From positions 57,432 through 121,431 of the forward strand of contig VXQZ01000001.1 in NCBI GenBank assembly GCA_009838735.1: DNA of 64,000 nt. Direction: 5' to 3'. Within the stretch, counting starts at the first letter, position 1, and the number at the start of each line of letters is the position of its first letter. Below are positions 43,046 through 52,324 of this stretch, piece after piece. A model generated the notes under the pieces. The model had not been told where the DNA came from. It ran no database searches and saw only the letters and a list, made by a program, of their open reading frames with translations. This stretch comes from Chloroflexota bacterium (lineage in GTDB: Bacteria; Chloroflexota; Dehalococcoidia; Bin125). The translations under genes and the position numbers were made by a program.

Positions 43046-44758
43046 CTATGGAATCACCGGCTCACCCGATACCGCCTTGATGATGTCGAAATAGCTGATC
43101 ACCACGATGAAGACCAGCAGGGCGGCGAAACCGGCCATGTGGACGAGTCCTTCGCGCTCGGGGCTGATTTTCTTGCCGCGGCGGGCGATCTCGATCAGGA
43201 CGAACATGATCCGGCCGCCGTCAAGCATGGGTAGCGGCAGGATGTTGATGATGGCGAGATTGAGCGAAATCAGGGCGGCGAGCTCGATCAGTCGTGTCCA
43301 CCCTGCTCGATCGACGACTTCGCCCGTCACTCGGGCGATTCCGACCGGTCCGGATAGCTCGATCGCTTCGCCACCGGCGATCCATGAGCGAATCCGATTG
43401 CGGACGAGGATGAAGGTGTCACGGGTCTGCGTCCAGCCGGCGGCGATCGACTCGCCGATTGAAGGACTGTCGCGAGCCACAAGTCGCGAGGCGTTAGCAA
43501 TGCTGATCCCGGTCGCGCCCTGGGGTACTTCAATCTGGATGCCAGGCGGCGGATGAACAGGATCGATGTTCAGTGCGGCGTAGACCGAGGCCATCCGGAC
43601 CTGCTCCTCGATCGCGATGCTGAGCATGGTGTCGTCTGCTTCGGTTACGTAGGTCATGCCGCCGGGCAGTTCCAGCTCCAGGCCCTCCTTGAGCTTCTCG
43701 GTCTCGATACCCCAACCGGCGATCACCGAGGCAGGTGAGACTCCAAGCTTCTCGGAGATGTCGTGCACCGAATCTCCAGGTTGGACCACGTGCGTGAGCG
43801 GCTGGGGAGCTAAACGCGCGTGTACCAGAACTTCAAATCGTTCCGGTTCACGAGAGGCGCGGCTCGCGGTGAGCGAACCGCTGGGCGGCCGCTCGATCGA
43901 GACCAGCAGGGTCTCGCCCAGATTGAGCTGGATTGCGCGCGAGAGCTCGGCCGCGTTTTGAATTGGTTCCCCATCGATCGCGACGATCCGGTCGCCGGCG
44001 CGAATGCCGGCCTGGTGCGCCGGAGCCTGTTCGATCGTGCTGGTCACGACGGCCGGACCTGCGGAGACGTTGTCGGGAATCAGCGCGCCAACGGCGAACA
44101 GGATGATTGGGAGGATGGCGTTGACGATTGCCCCGGCAGCGAGGATGAGGATCCTGGTCAACCGCGACTTGGCCCCGAGCGAGCGCGGATCAATCCCTAC
44201 GGTCAGGCCGAGCAGCGTAGCCTCGCCGCGTTCGTTCATGAACTCGGCTCGTTGTTCCCCCGTCGTAATCAGATTGCGAGGCGCGGGAGCGTCCTCGTCC
44301 AGGTCACCCTGAGGCGTCAACGTCAGGTTCCAGGTGGTTTTCCTGCCGTCGCTCTCGACGTGGTCGTACGTGAACTCGCGCTTCTCTTCCCCATGTGTAC
44401 GGAAGACTCGGTCGAGGAACTGATCCGGCGTGACGACGCGTTTGCCGTTGACCTTGAGGATCCGGTCGCCGGCGACGAAATGCTCTTTCATCCGCGAGTC
44501 CTGATCGACCGCGGTAATCAGCAGACCCGACGCTTCCTCGCCGGTCAGACGGACGAATCCGCCGATGGGCAGCCAGTTGAATGAATAGAGCGTCTCGCCA
44601 AACTGCCAGCCCTTGCCGATCCTCGGGGGCAGTCCGACGCCAAACTCTTCAACCCGGACACCGGCCAGCTTGGCAGCGACGAAGTGTCCCAGTTCGTGCA
44701 GAACGACCAGTCCGAGCAAGACCCCGACGAACGGTAGAACTGTATCGATCAGAACCAT
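43046..44758 (-). CDS. rseP: RseP-like site-2 protease (M50) with inserted LysM-like segments
   Basis: Intramembrane zinc protease, 570 residues against roughly 350-450 in most bacteria. HELGH at residues 21-25 in the first helix and LPMLDGG near residue 520 are the catalytic motifs. Two PDZ-like regions lie at about 75-140 and 235-295. The extra length comes from two LysM-like segments at 322-366 (VVQPGDSVHDISEKLGVS...) and about 369-413 (VTEADDTMLSIAIEE...), followed by the C-terminal membrane part. LysM modules bind peptidoglycan, so the protease may be tied to the cell wall. It is the last gene of the rpsB-to-rseP operon, 49 bp after dxr. Confidence 0.93.
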   Translation of the reverse strand: MVLIDTVLPFVGVLLGLVVLHELGHFVAAKLAGVRVEEFGVGLPPRIGKGWQFGETLYSFNWLPIGGFVRLTGEEASGLLITAVDQDSRMKEHFVAGDRILKVNGKRVVTPDQFLDRVFRTHGEEKREFTYDHVESDGRKTTWNLTLTPQGDLDEDAPAPRNLITTGEQRAEFMNERGEATLLGLTVGIDPRSLGAKSRLTRILILAAGAIVNAILPIILFAVGALIPDNVSAGPAVVTSTIEQAPAHQAGIRAGDRIVAIDGEPIQNAAELSRAIQLNLGETLLVSIERPPSGSLTASRASREPERFEVLVHARLAPQPLTHVVQPGDSVHDISEKLGVSPASVIAGWGIETEKLKEGLELELPGGMTYVTEADDTMLSIAIEEQVRMASVYAALNIDPVHPPPGIQIEVPQGATGISIANASRLVARDSPSIGESIAAGWTQTRDTFILVRNRIRSWIAGGEAIELSGPVGIARVTGEVVDRAGWTRLIELAALISLNLAIINILPLPMLDGGRIMFVLIEIARRGKKISPEREGLVHMAGFAALLVFIVVISYFDIIKAVSGEPVIP

Positions 44759-44807
44759 GAAGTCAGCGTACTAGCGATCTCGCGATGCCCCGCGATCCAA
44801 CTGTTCG

Positions 44808-45971
44808 CTACACGGCGGCGGCGATGCGGCCGACGGTGAAACCGCGAGCCCAGGCGTCGGCGGCGTCAATGGCTTCGATGTCGGGGTTGTTGGTGTTGCG
44901 ATGCGCATCCATCGCCTGATTGACGTAGTCGGCGATCTGGGTGAAGGAGATGCGGCGCTCAAGGAAGGACTCGACCGCGACCTCGTCGGCGGCGGCCATG
45001 ACGGCCGGATAGGTTCCACCGGCGCGGCCCGCCTGTTGCGCCAGCTTGAGGCAGGGATAGCGTTCGAGGTCGGGTCGGGAGAAGTTGAGCGTGCCGACTG
45101 AGGCGAGGTCGAGCGGCTCGACCGTAGGCTCGAGTCGCGCGGGATATCCGAGCGCCAGTTGAATCGGCAACTTCATGTCGGGATAGCCCAACTGCGCCTT
45201 GACCGAGCCGTCGCCGAACTCGACCAGCGAATGCACAATCGATTCGGCGTGCTGGACGATCTCGACCCGTTCGTAGGGCACGTCGAAGAGCCACTTGGCC
45301 TCGATCGTTTCCATGCCCTTGTTCATCAGCGTGGCGCTGTCGATCGTAATCTTGTCGCCCATGTTCCAGGTGGGATGGTCGAGCGCCTGCTCCGGCGTCA
45401 CGTCGCCGAGTTCTTCGGCGGGCAGGTGACGCAGCGCGCCGCCCGAGGCTGTGAGCAGGATGCGGCGGATTTCGTGATCCGCCTCGCCCCAGAGACACTG
45501 CCAGATGGCGGAATGCTCCGAGTCGACCGGTCGCAGCTGGCCGCCGCCGCGGTCGACGGCGTCGCGGACGAGTTGACCAGCCATGACCACGACTTCCTTG
45601 TTCGCCAACGCCACAGCGCCGCCGCGCTGCAGGGAGGTCAATGTCGGTTCCAGACCTGCGCGACCAGCGGTGCCCACGACCAAGACGTCACCATCCGGAT
45701 CTGCGGCCATCTCGTCCATCGGCGTGACCGATGCATTGCATTCCTGAGCAATCATCGCCACGCGCGCTTCGTCGTCTGAGGCGGCCCAGATGTAGGTCGG
45801 CCGAAACTCGCGGGCCTGCGCTTCCAGGGCGTCGAGGTTGCGTCCGGCGGCCAGGCCGAGAATGTTGAATCGCTCAGGCATGGCGCGGACGACATCGAGC
45901 GTCTGCCGGCCGATGCTGCCGGTCGAGCCCAGCAGGACCAGGTTGATCGGGGGTTGGTTCAGGTCGTCCAT
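44808..45971 (-). CDS. dxr: 1-deoxy-D-xylulose 5-phosphate reductoisomerase
   Basis: NADPH-dependent second step of the MEP isoprenoid pathway (DXP to MEP). The 387-residue protein has GSTGSIGRQTLDVVRA for NADPH binding, LANKEVVVMAG, PVDSEHSAIWQCL with the catalytic His-Ser region, SGGALRH and the helical metal-site segment NMGDKITIDSATLMNKGMETIEA. The start overlaps the cdsA stop by 13 bp. Its isoprenoid product feeds uppS three genes upstream. Confidence 0.97.
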   Translation of the reverse strand: MDDLNQPPINLVLLGSTGSIGRQTLDVVRAMPERFNILGLAAGRNLDALEAQAREFRPTYIWAASDDEARVAMIAQECNASVTPMDEMAADPDGDVLVVGTAGRAGLEPTLTSLQRGGAVALANKEVVVMAGQLVRDAVDRGGGQLRPVDSEHSAIWQCLWGEADHEIRRILLTASGGALRHLPAEELGDVTPEQALDHPTWNMGDKITIDSATLMNKGMETIEAKWLFDVPYERVEIVQHAESIVHSLVEFGDGSVKAQLGYPDMKLPIQLALGYPARLEPTVEPLDLASVGTLNFSRPDLERYPCLKLAQQAGRAGGTYPAVMAAADEVAVESFLERRISFTQIADYVNQAMDAHRNTNNPDIEAIDAADAWARGFTVGRIAAAV

Positions 45972-46900
45972 TGCAAGAAGAAATATACGACGGGCAGCCC
46001 GAAGAGGAGCGAGTCGAGCCGATCGAGCACACCGCCGTGCCCGGGAATGAGGTTGGAGGAGTCTTTGACGTCCATGGCGCGCTTGAACAGAGACTCCGCG
46101 AGATCGCCGAGTTGGGACACGATCGGCAAGACCAATGCAAGCAGCACCAGCGGCCAGATTTCCACGTCGAGATTGAGGATCTGGTCGAGGGCGATAGTTG
46201 CGCCGAAGCCGCCCAGCCAGCCAAAGATCGCCCCTTCCATCGTCTTGTTGGGTGAGACAGACGGGGCCAATGGGCGACGGCCCAGCAGTCGGCCGCCGGC
46301 GTAGGCGGCGGCATCGGCCGACATGATGGCGAGGACGGCGAGCAGCACCCAGTCCGTGCCCTGATGTGCGCCTCGAACCAGGATGAACGTTGCGCCCGGG
46401 ATGGCGAGATAGGAAACGGCACCCAGCATGGAAGCGCCGCCAAGCAGGATCGGCTTCAGTTGCGCCGGATCGGGCAGGGAGACGGAACGGACCGCCGTGA
46501 TGGTCGCGACTCCGGCGATACCCAGGCCACCGGCCAGGATCGGCCAGAGCAACGGCAGGTCAGGCTGCGTGGCCACTGCAACGATCGCGCCAATCGCGGC
46601 CAGGGAAACGAGGAATGTGGAGTTGCGCCGGCTGAGTCCGACGATGACGGCAATCTCGCTGAGCGCCGCAGCCAGGCTGAGCGCAATCATGGCGGCAAAG
46701 AATGGTCCACCGATCAGGATGGCGGCGATGATGATCGGCATGCCGATTGCGGCGCTGGTCAAGCGTGCGGATAGGCCGCCCCGACTCCAGAGCTTCCTGA
46801 GGGGCCACGAGAGCAGCTCGATCAAAAGGAACAGCGGGAACAGGATTGTCGGCCCAGGTGCCGCGATGATCCTGTCGGACTGGGGTGAGTTACTCGCCAT
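45959..46900 (-). CDS. cdsA: Phosphatidate cytidylyltransferase (CDP-diglyceride synthase)
   Basis: Membrane enzyme making CDP-diacylglycerol for phospholipid synthesis. About eight hydrophobic helices and the signature near the C-terminus, SQLGDLAESLFKRAMDVKDSS followed by IPGHGGVLDRLDS, are clear. The ATG at 46900 lies inside the end of uppS (ATGGCGAGTAA, 11-bp overlap), giving a 313-residue protein; longer in-frame upstream reading only runs through uppS. The operon order uppS-cdsA-dxr-rseP is widespread in bacteria. Confidence 0.96.
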   Translation of the reverse strand: MASNSPQSDRIIAAPGPTILFPLFLLIELLSWPLRKLWSRGGLSARLTSAAIGMPIIIAAILIGGPFFAAMIALSLAAALSEIAVIVGLSRRNSTFLVSLAAIGAIVAVATQPDLPLLWPILAGGLGIAGVATITAVRSVSLPDPAQLKPILLGGASMLGAVSYLAIPGATFILVRGAHQGTDWVLLAVLAIMSADAAAYAGGRLLGRRPLAPSVSPNKTMEGAIFGWLGGFGATIALDQILNLDVEIWPLVLLALVLPIVSQLGDLAESLFKRAMDVKDSSNLIPGHGGVLDRLDSLLFGLPVVYFFLQWTT

Positions 46901-47681
46901 TGGCGGGTCGTCCGCCGAAGTTTCTGGTTCTCTGGGCGTATGCAGCGAGCGCGGCGTCGACATCTCGCTCGCAGAAATCGGGCCAGTACGTGTCCGAGAA
47001 GACGTACTCGGCATACGCGGCCTGCCAGAGCAGGAAGTTGGAAACGCGCTGGTCGCCGCCGGTGCGGATGATCAGGTCGGGGTCGGGCAGTTCGCGGGTG
47101 TAGAGGTAGTCCGAGAGCTTGCGCTCCGTGACATCCTCTGGATGGACTCCGTCTGCGACCATCCGGCGAACGGCATCGACCAGTTCGGCTCTGGAGCCGT
47201 AATTGAACGCGACGCAGACGGTCATGCGGTCGTTGTCGCGGGTGAGCTCAATCGCGTTGTCGATCTTGCGCCTGAGGCGGGCGTCGAGTGCGTCAAGCTG
47301 TCCGATGTAGCGCAACCTGACCCCGGCCTCGTACAGCGGCTGCACCTCGCGGTCGATGGTTGAGGAGAGGATGCGCATCAGGCCGCGAACTTCTGGCCGC
47401 GGACGTTTCCAGTTCTCGGTCGAGAAGGCAAACAGCGTGAGACAACGAACGCCGCGCTCGGCGAATGCTTCGATTGCTGCGCGGATGTTCTCGGTGCCGG
47501 CTCGATGACCTTCGGTCGGCCGCAGTCCGCGTTGCGCCGCCCAGCGTCCGTTGCCGTCCATGATCACCGCGACGTGATGTGGAATCTCGGTGGGATCGAC
47601 GCGGTGGACGCCGTTCGCCTTCACAGGCAACGCTGCGTGGTTTGTCGGAGGGGTGATCGTGGATGCGGATGGGCTTGGCAC
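46890..47681 (-). CDS. uppS: Undecaprenyl/polyprenyl diphosphate synthase
   Basis: cis-prenyltransferase that extends farnesyl diphosphate to the cell-wall lipid carrier. VAVIMDGNGRWA holds the catalytic Asp, followed by GHRAGTENIR, CLTLFAFSTENWKRP and the C-terminal DLIIRTGGDQRVSNFLLWQAAYAE. The 263 residues include ~33 extra at the N-terminus. The start is GTG at 47681, 3 bp after the frr stop. Confidence 0.97.
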   Translation of the reverse strand: MPSPSASTITPPTNHAALPVKANGVHRVDPTEIPHHVAVIMDGNGRWAAQRGLRPTEGHRAGTENIRAAIEAFAERGVRCLTLFAFSTENWKRPRPEVRGLMRILSSTIDREVQPLYEAGVRLRYIGQLDALDARLRRKIDNAIELTRDNDRMTVCVAFNYGSRAELVDAVRRMVADGVHPEDVTERKLSDYLYTRELPDPDLIIRTGGDQRVSNFLLWQAAYAEYVFSDTYWPDFCERDVDAALAAYAQRTRNFGGRPANGE

Positions 47682-47684
47682 GTG

Positions 47685-48257
47685 CTAGACCTCGAGGAGC
47701 TCGCGCTCCTTCAGATTGCCCGCAGCATCAACTTTAGCGATGAATTGGCCGGTCAGCGTGTCGAGTTGTGTTTCCGCCCGGCGTTCCTCGTCCTGCGACA
47801 GGTCTCCGTCGCGCTGCATGGCTCGAAGATCGTCGTGGATGTGCCGACGCACATTGCGGATGGCGACGCGGGCGGTCTCGGCTTTCTGATGCACGAGCTT
47901 GACCAGGTCGCGTCGTCGCTCCTCGGTCAACTCGGGCAGCGCCAGACGGATCAGGATGCCGTCCGATTGTGGATTGATCCCGATATCCGAGGTCTGAATC
48001 GCCTTGGTGATCGGGTCGAAGGCATTCTTGTCCCACGGCTGGATCGCAATCAATCGAGCTTCCGGTGTCGAGATCGTCGCCAGCTGGTTCAACGCCATGG
48101 TCGTGCCGTAGTAATCGACCCGCAGTTGGTCGACCAACGACGTGTGGGCGCGTCCGGTTCGCACGGCCATGAGATCACGCTCGAGGGCGCTGACGGCGCC
48201 GCTCATCCGCGAGTCCGCGTCTTCGAAGGCGAGGTCGAGGAGCTCGTTGTCGGACAT
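47685..48257 (-). CDS. frr: Ribosome recycling factor
   Basis: Splits post-termination ribosomes together with EF-G. A full-length 190-residue protein with MSGAVSALERDLMAVRTGRAHTSL near the start, RLIAIQPWDK in the hinge region and the C-terminal helix, where RRDLVKLVHQKAETARVAIRNVRR matches the usual RRxxLVK...VAIRN pattern. Located between pyrH (44-bp gap) and uppS. Confidence 0.97.
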   Translation of the reverse strand: MSDNELLDLAFEDADSRMSGAVSALERDLMAVRTGRAHTSLVDQLRVDYYGTTMALNQLATISTPEARLIAIQPWDKNAFDPITKAIQTSDIGINPQSDGILIRLALPELTEERRRDLVKLVHQKAETARVAIRNVRRHIHDDLRAMQRDGDLSQDEERRAETQLDTLTGQFIAKVDAAGNLKERELLEV

Positions 48258-48301
48258 GTCGCGCTCCCAGCCGATCTTCGACCGATCATGGTCGGCGGGC
48301 T

Positions 48302-49060
48302 TCAGTCGGCAAGGACCGTTGCCCCGTGATCGACCCGAGTACCGGCCACGTCCAGATTGGGACCGTCGATCACTGTGCTCACGATAGCGTCAGGCGCTTC
48401 GATGTTGAACACCACGATTGGCAGCGAATGCTCCTCGCAAAGGGCCAGCGCCGACGCATCCATCAGCACGCCGAGGTTTTGCTGCAACGCCTCGCGATAG
48501 TTGAGTCGTGAGTAGCGCCGGGCGTCGGGATGGTGAGCCGGATCGGCCGTGTAGACGCCGTCGGTGCCGTGCTTGCCCATCATGAGTTGATCAGCGTCAA
48601 GTTCGATGCCACGCAGCGCAGCGGCCGTGTCGGTTGTGACGTACGGATTGCCGGTCCCGCCGACACAGAGCACGACCCGGCCCTTTTGCAGATGACGGAT
48701 CGCACGCCGGCGAATGAAGATTTCCGACACCTGGCGAACGTGCAGAGCGGACATCGTTCGGACCTCGCCTCCGGCGGCTTCGATCGCGTCCTGCAGCGCC
48801 AGACCGTTGATCACTGTCGCCAACATGCCTGCATAGTGTGCGGTCGCCTGGGTCATGCCCAGTTCGCCGGCCAGGCGGCCGCGAAACAGGTTGCCGCCTC
48901 CGACCACCACGCCAATCTCGACGCCGCGACTGCGGCACTCGACGATTTGACGGGCGATGTCGTTGAGAGCGCCCGAGTCGATGCCGGAGTCGCGCTGACC
49001 CTGCAGCGACTCACCGGAGACTTTGAGAACGACTCGGGATGTGGTCGACTGGTCGGTCAT
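48302..49060 (-). CDS. pyrH: UMP kinase
   Basis: Phosphorylates UMP to UDP; an amino-acid-kinase-fold hexamer. VVLKVSGESLQG at the N-terminus, GVVVGGGNLFRG (phosphate loop), DYxGMLAT-like HYAGMLATVINGLALQD, GGTGNPYVTTDTAAALRG, and KHGTDGVYTADP are all present in 252 residues. Start ATG at 49060, 38 bp after tsf. Confidence 0.97.
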   Translation of the reverse strand: MTDQSTTSRVVLKVSGESLQGQRDSGIDSGALNDIARQIVECRSRGVEIGVVVGGGNLFRGRLAGELGMTQATAHYAGMLATVINGLALQDAIEAAGGEVRTMSALHVRQVSEIFIRRRAIRHLQKGRVVLCVGGTGNPYVTTDTAAALRGIELDADQLMMGKHGTDGVYTADPAHHPDARRYSRLNYREALQQNLGVLMDASALALCEEHSLPIVVFNIEAPDAIVSTVIDGPNLDVAGTRVDHGATVLAD

Positions 49061-49098
49061 GACGTGTGCGCCATACCCGCAATCTCGGTCACAACCTG

Positions 49099-49593
49099 CT
49101 ACTCGCCCATTTCGTAGCGAGTGAAGCGAGCGACTTCGATGCGCTCACCAATGGAGGCGATGACGTCGTTGATTCGGTCGTTGATGGTCTGCGATCCGTC
49201 CTTGATGAACTCCTGGTCAAGCAGCGCGATCGCGTCCGCATCGGCGTCGCCGGGCATGTCGTCGGCGCTGACTGCGGTGGGGTTCATCGAGGCGATCTGC
49301 ATGGCGATGTCGTGGGCGAGCTCCTTGAAGGGCTCGGTCTTGGCGACGAAGTCGGTCTCGCAGCGCAGGTCAACGAGCACGCCGATCCGACCGCCGTGGA
49401 TGTAGCTGTGAATGAGGCCCTGTCCCGTGGCTCGGTCAGCCCGTTTACTGGCCGTGGCGATCCCCTTCTCGCGGAGTACCAGGCGCGCTTGCTCAATGTC
49501 GCCGTCGGCTTCCGTCAGCGCCTGTCGGCAATCCATCACGCCCGCGCCGGTTTCAGCGCGCAGGGCCTTGATCTGGTCAATCGTTACGGGCAC
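49099..49593 (-). CDS. tsf: Elongation factor Ts (short form)
   Basis: GDP/GTP exchange factor for EF-Tu. LRAETGAGVMDCRQALTEADGD is the UBA-like N-terminal domain; ASKRADRATGQGLIHSYIH and RCETDFVAKTEPFKELAHDIAMQIA are the core signatures. At 164 residues it is at the short end for the family, keeping the first dimerisation/core subdomain and a reduced C-terminal part. Between rpsB (71-bp gap) and pyrH. Confidence 0.96.
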   Translation of the reverse strand: MPVTIDQIKALRAETGAGVMDCRQALTEADGDIEQARLVLREKGIATASKRADRATGQGLIHSYIHGGRIGVLVDLRCETDFVAKTEPFKELAHDIAMQIASMNPTAVSADDMPGDADADAIALLDQEFIKDGSQTINDRINDVIASIGERIEVARFTRYEMGE

Positions 49594-49664
49594 GTTGGTG
49601 ACTCCTCTGGTCGTTGGCTGCGTGTGATGCCGGGTTGTTTGTCCGACTCGATGGATGGTCTGGT

Positions 49665-50420
49665 TCAGTCGACCGCGACTGGCTCAGCGGTCTCGGCCGC
49701 TTCGTAGGATTCCTCAGCCTCAACGGCGCTCTGCATCATCATGCCGCCCTCTTGAGCCGCGTCCGCAATCTGGGCCGTCAGCAGGCGGACAGCGCGGATA
49801 GCGTCGTCGTTGGAGGGGATCGGGAAGTCAACCAGGTTCGGGTCCGAATTGGTGTCGCAGACGGCGATGATTGGGATGTTCAGGCGTTGCGCTTCGGCCA
49901 CGGCGATGTGCTCGCGCGGAACATCAACCACGAAGAGCGCACCGGGCAGCGAGGTCATGTCCCGCAGGCCTCGCAGATAGCGGTGCAGCCGGGTCAGCTT
50001 GTCTCGTAGTTTCAGCGCTTCCTTTTTGGGCAGCAGTTCGAGCTGGCCGGCCTCTTCGCGGCGTTCGAGTTCGATCATGTAATCGACGCGCAGGCGGATC
50101 GTCTGGAAATTGGTCAGTGTGCCGCCCAGCCAGCGAGTCACGACATACGGCATGTTGGCTCGGTCGGCTTCGTTGCGAATCACGTCCTGAGCCTGGCGCT
50201 TGGTGCCGACGAACAAGATCTGTTGGCCAGAGCCCGAAAGTTCGCGGGCGAATTCGGTGGCATCTTCCAGTCGAGTGACGGTCTGGGCCAGGTCAAGAAT
50301 GTGTACGCCGTTGCGCGCGCCGTAGATGAAGGGCGCCATTTTGGGGTTCCAGCGTCCGGTCTGATGACCGAAATGGACTCCGGCCTCCAACAGGTCGCGC
50401 ATTGAGATCGATGTCGTCAT
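49665..50420 (-). CDS. rpsB: 30S ribosomal protein S2
   Basis: A 251-residue S2 protein. MRDLLEAGVHFGHQTGRWNPKM, GVHILDLAQT, FVGTKRQAQD, RWLGGTLTNFQTI, and VVDVPREHIAVAEAQRLNIPIIAVCDTNSDP are the classical S2 motifs. It is the first gene of the minus-strand housekeeping operon; its promoter should lie in the 154-bp gap before the divergent FmdB gene, where a TATACT hexamer is visible on the minus strand near 50486-50491 but without a good -35 partner. Confidence 0.97.
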   Translation of the reverse strand: MTTSISMRDLLEAGVHFGHQTGRWNPKMAPFIYGARNGVHILDLAQTVTRLEDATEFARELSGSGQQILFVGTKRQAQDVIRNEADRANMPYVVTRWLGGTLTNFQTIRLRVDYMIELERREEAGQLELLPKKEALKLRDKLTRLHRYLRGLRDMTSLPGALFVVDVPREHIAVAEAQRLNIPIIAVCDTNSDPNLVDFPIPSNDDAIRAVRLLTAQIADAAQEGGMMMQSAVEAEESYEAAETAEPVAVD

Positions 50421-50574
50421 CCGGCTCCTCAGATGGTCAGGCTGTCAGTCACGTCAAACCCGTCCCTGAGGCGGGCAACTGGATCGAGTATATGCATGTG
50501 CCCGCGGTACGCGCACTCAATCAGGTCTCGTGATAACTTACGCATGTTGTCTGGTTTCCGCGCGGAGGAAGTAC

Positions 50575-50889
50575 GTGCCCCGCTACGTCTACGAGTGTTT
50601 CGAGTGCGGCCACACGGTCGAGAAGCTGGAAGGCTGGAGCGCTCCGGCGCAGCAGCCCTGTACGGAGTGCGAGCAAACGCTGCAGCGAATCCCCAGCGCC
50701 CCGGCGATCGTCTTCAAGGGTTCCGGCTGGTATTCGACCGATAGCAAGAAGAGCAACTGGAAGTCGCGCCGCGACGAGGACCGCGACGCCGAAGGCGATC
50801 CCGAGTCGAACGGTGCTTCTTCTGATGGCCCCTCGTCTGAAGGATCTGACCCAGGCGAGCTGGAGACCTCTGCCGCTACGGCTGATTGA
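50575..50889 (+). CDS. FmdB/CxxC_CXXC_SSSS-type zinc-ribbon protein
   Basis: A 104-residue protein. The N-terminal RYVYECFECGHTVEKL...CTECEQTLQRIPSAPAIVFKGSGWY is the FmdB-type putative regulatory zinc ribbon (two CxxC knuckles). The rest is an acidic, Ser/Glu/Asp-rich disordered tail. The start is GTG 50575, with GGAGGAA 5 nt upstream. The role of the family is not established. It lies divergent from rpsB and upstream of dtd. Confidence 0.9.
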   Translation: MPRYVYECFECGHTVEKLEGWSAPAQQPCTECEQTLQRIPSAPAIVFKGSGWYSTDSKKSNWKSRRDEDRDAEGDPESNGASSDGPSSEGSDPGELETSAATAD

Positions 50890-50925
50890 TCGGTTCCTGG
50901 ACTTCTCCTCAGCAAGCATCAACCC

Positions 50926-51390
50926 ATGAAAGTAGTGCTCCAACGCGTCAGCCGCGCGTCGGTATCGGTCGATGGCGCCGTCGTCGGGGCCATTGACCTT
51001 GGGTTGCTGATCCTGGTTGGCGTCGCCGATGGAGATTCTCCCTCCCAGGCTGAAGCGCTGGCGCGCAAGGTGGCGGGATTGCGGATTTTCGCCGACTCCG
51101 AGGGTCGCTTCAACGAGAGCCTGCTCGACGTCGGCGGCGCAGCGCTGGTGATCAGCCAGTTCACGCTGCACGCCGATGTACGCAAGGGCCGTCGGCCCAG
51201 TTTCACCAGCGCCGCGCGTCCCGAGCTGGCCGAGCCGCTGGTCGAGCATTTCGCCGAGTCGCTGAGAGCGCAAGGAGTCCCGGTTCAGACGGGAGAGTTC
51301 GGCGCGATGATGTCAGTGGAACTGATCAACGACGGCCCGTTCACGGTCGTGATCGACTCAGCCGACCTGGAACGCCCGCGGCGAGGCTAG
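50926..51390 (+). CDS. dtd: D-aminoacyl-tRNA deacylase
   Basis: Removes D-amino acids mischarged on tRNA. Full-length 154 residues with [25 protein letters not shown], catalytic [17 protein letters not shown] and the C-terminal GPFTVVIDS (GP motif). Follows the FmdB protein by 36 bp and converges with nadC. Confidence 0.97.
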   Translation: MKVVLQRVSRASVSVDGAVVGAIDLGLLILVGVADGDSPSQAEALARKVAGLRIFADSEGRFNESLLDVGGAALVISQFTLHADVRKGRRPSFTSAARPELAEPLVEHFAESLRAQGVPVQTGEFGAMMSVELINDGPFTVVIDSADLERPRRG

Positions 51391-51448
51391 AGAGACCCCC
51401 CGGCAATACCGGCCTGACAGACACGAGGCTCCGGCTGCGAAACGCTCG

Positions 51449-52324
51449 TTAGTCCGGCGGGAGGTCGAGCGCGATGTCCAGGGCGATATCGAGCGACGGG
51501 GCCGAGTGGGTCAGCGCTCCGAGAGAGATGTAGTCGACCCCCGACCTGGCGATTTCGGGAATCTGCTCCAGCGTGATTCCGCCGCTGGCCTCGGTCCTGG
51601 CGTGGTAGACCCGGGCGACTTCAACGGCGGACACCAGGTCGTCGGTTGCGAAGTTGTCAAGCAGGAGCGCGGTGGCCCCGGCCTCGAGCGCCTGCCGGGC
51701 CTCATCGAGATTGGTCACTTCCACTTCAACTCCCGTCGCTGGCCCGACATTGGCAAGTGCCGCCGAAACGGCGTCAGCGAGGCTCCCGCCTGCCTGACGT
51801 ACTGCGGCGATGTGGTTGTCCTTGATCAACACGCCCGACGCTAATGAGTCGCGGTGATTGAGTCCGCCGCCGCAGCGAACCGCGTAGCGTTCGGCCGCGC
51901 GCAGTCCCGGTGTTGTCTTGCGCGTGTCGAGGATCTTCGTGCGCGATCCCGCGGCGTCGACCGCCTGGGCCGTGAGCGTGGCCGTCCCGCTCAAACGTTG
52001 CAGCCAGTTGAGCGCTGTCCGTTCCGCCCGCAGCAGGGGGTCAAGCTGCCCGCCAACGACCGCGATCTGTTGGCCGGCCGAGACGCGGTCGCCGTCGCTT
52101 ACCTCAGGCAAGAAGCGGACATCGGGGTCGAGCGCAGCGAACGCCGCAAGGGCGAAATCGAGTCCACAGACGACACCGTCGGCTCGGGCGATGAGATGGG
52201 CGTTGCCCTGCCGCCAGTCGATCCACTTGCTCAATGAGCCTGTCGTGACGTCGAGGTCGGCGCGGTCTTCGGCGAGCGCGGCGTCTACGAGTCGCTGCAC
52301 AATGGCCAGGTCAAGGGCGCTCAT
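51449..52324 (-). CDS. nadC: Nicotinate-nucleotide pyrophosphorylase (quinolinate phosphoribosyltransferase)
   Basis: Converts quinolinate and PRPP to nicotinate mononucleotide in de novo NAD synthesis. 291 residues with LNWLQRLSGTATLT, TRKTTPGLRAAERYAVRCGGGLNHR, LIKDNHI and EVEVTNLDEARQALEAGATALLLDN. The ATG overlaps the nadB stop (ATGA), so the two are coupled. Last gene of nadA-nadB-nadC. Confidence 0.97.
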   Translation of the reverse strand: MSALDLAIVQRLVDAALAEDRADLDVTTGSLSKWIDWRQGNAHLIARADGVVCGLDFALAAFAALDPDVRFLPEVSDGDRVSAGQQIAVVGGQLDPLLRAERTALNWLQRLSGTATLTAQAVDAAGSRTKILDTRKTTPGLRAAERYAVRCGGGLNHRDSLASGVLIKDNHIAAVRQAGGSLADAVSAALANVGPATGVEVEVTNLDEARQALEAGATALLLDNFATDDLVSAVEVARVYHARTEASGGITLEQIPEIARSGVDYISLGALTHSAPSLDIALDIALDLPPD

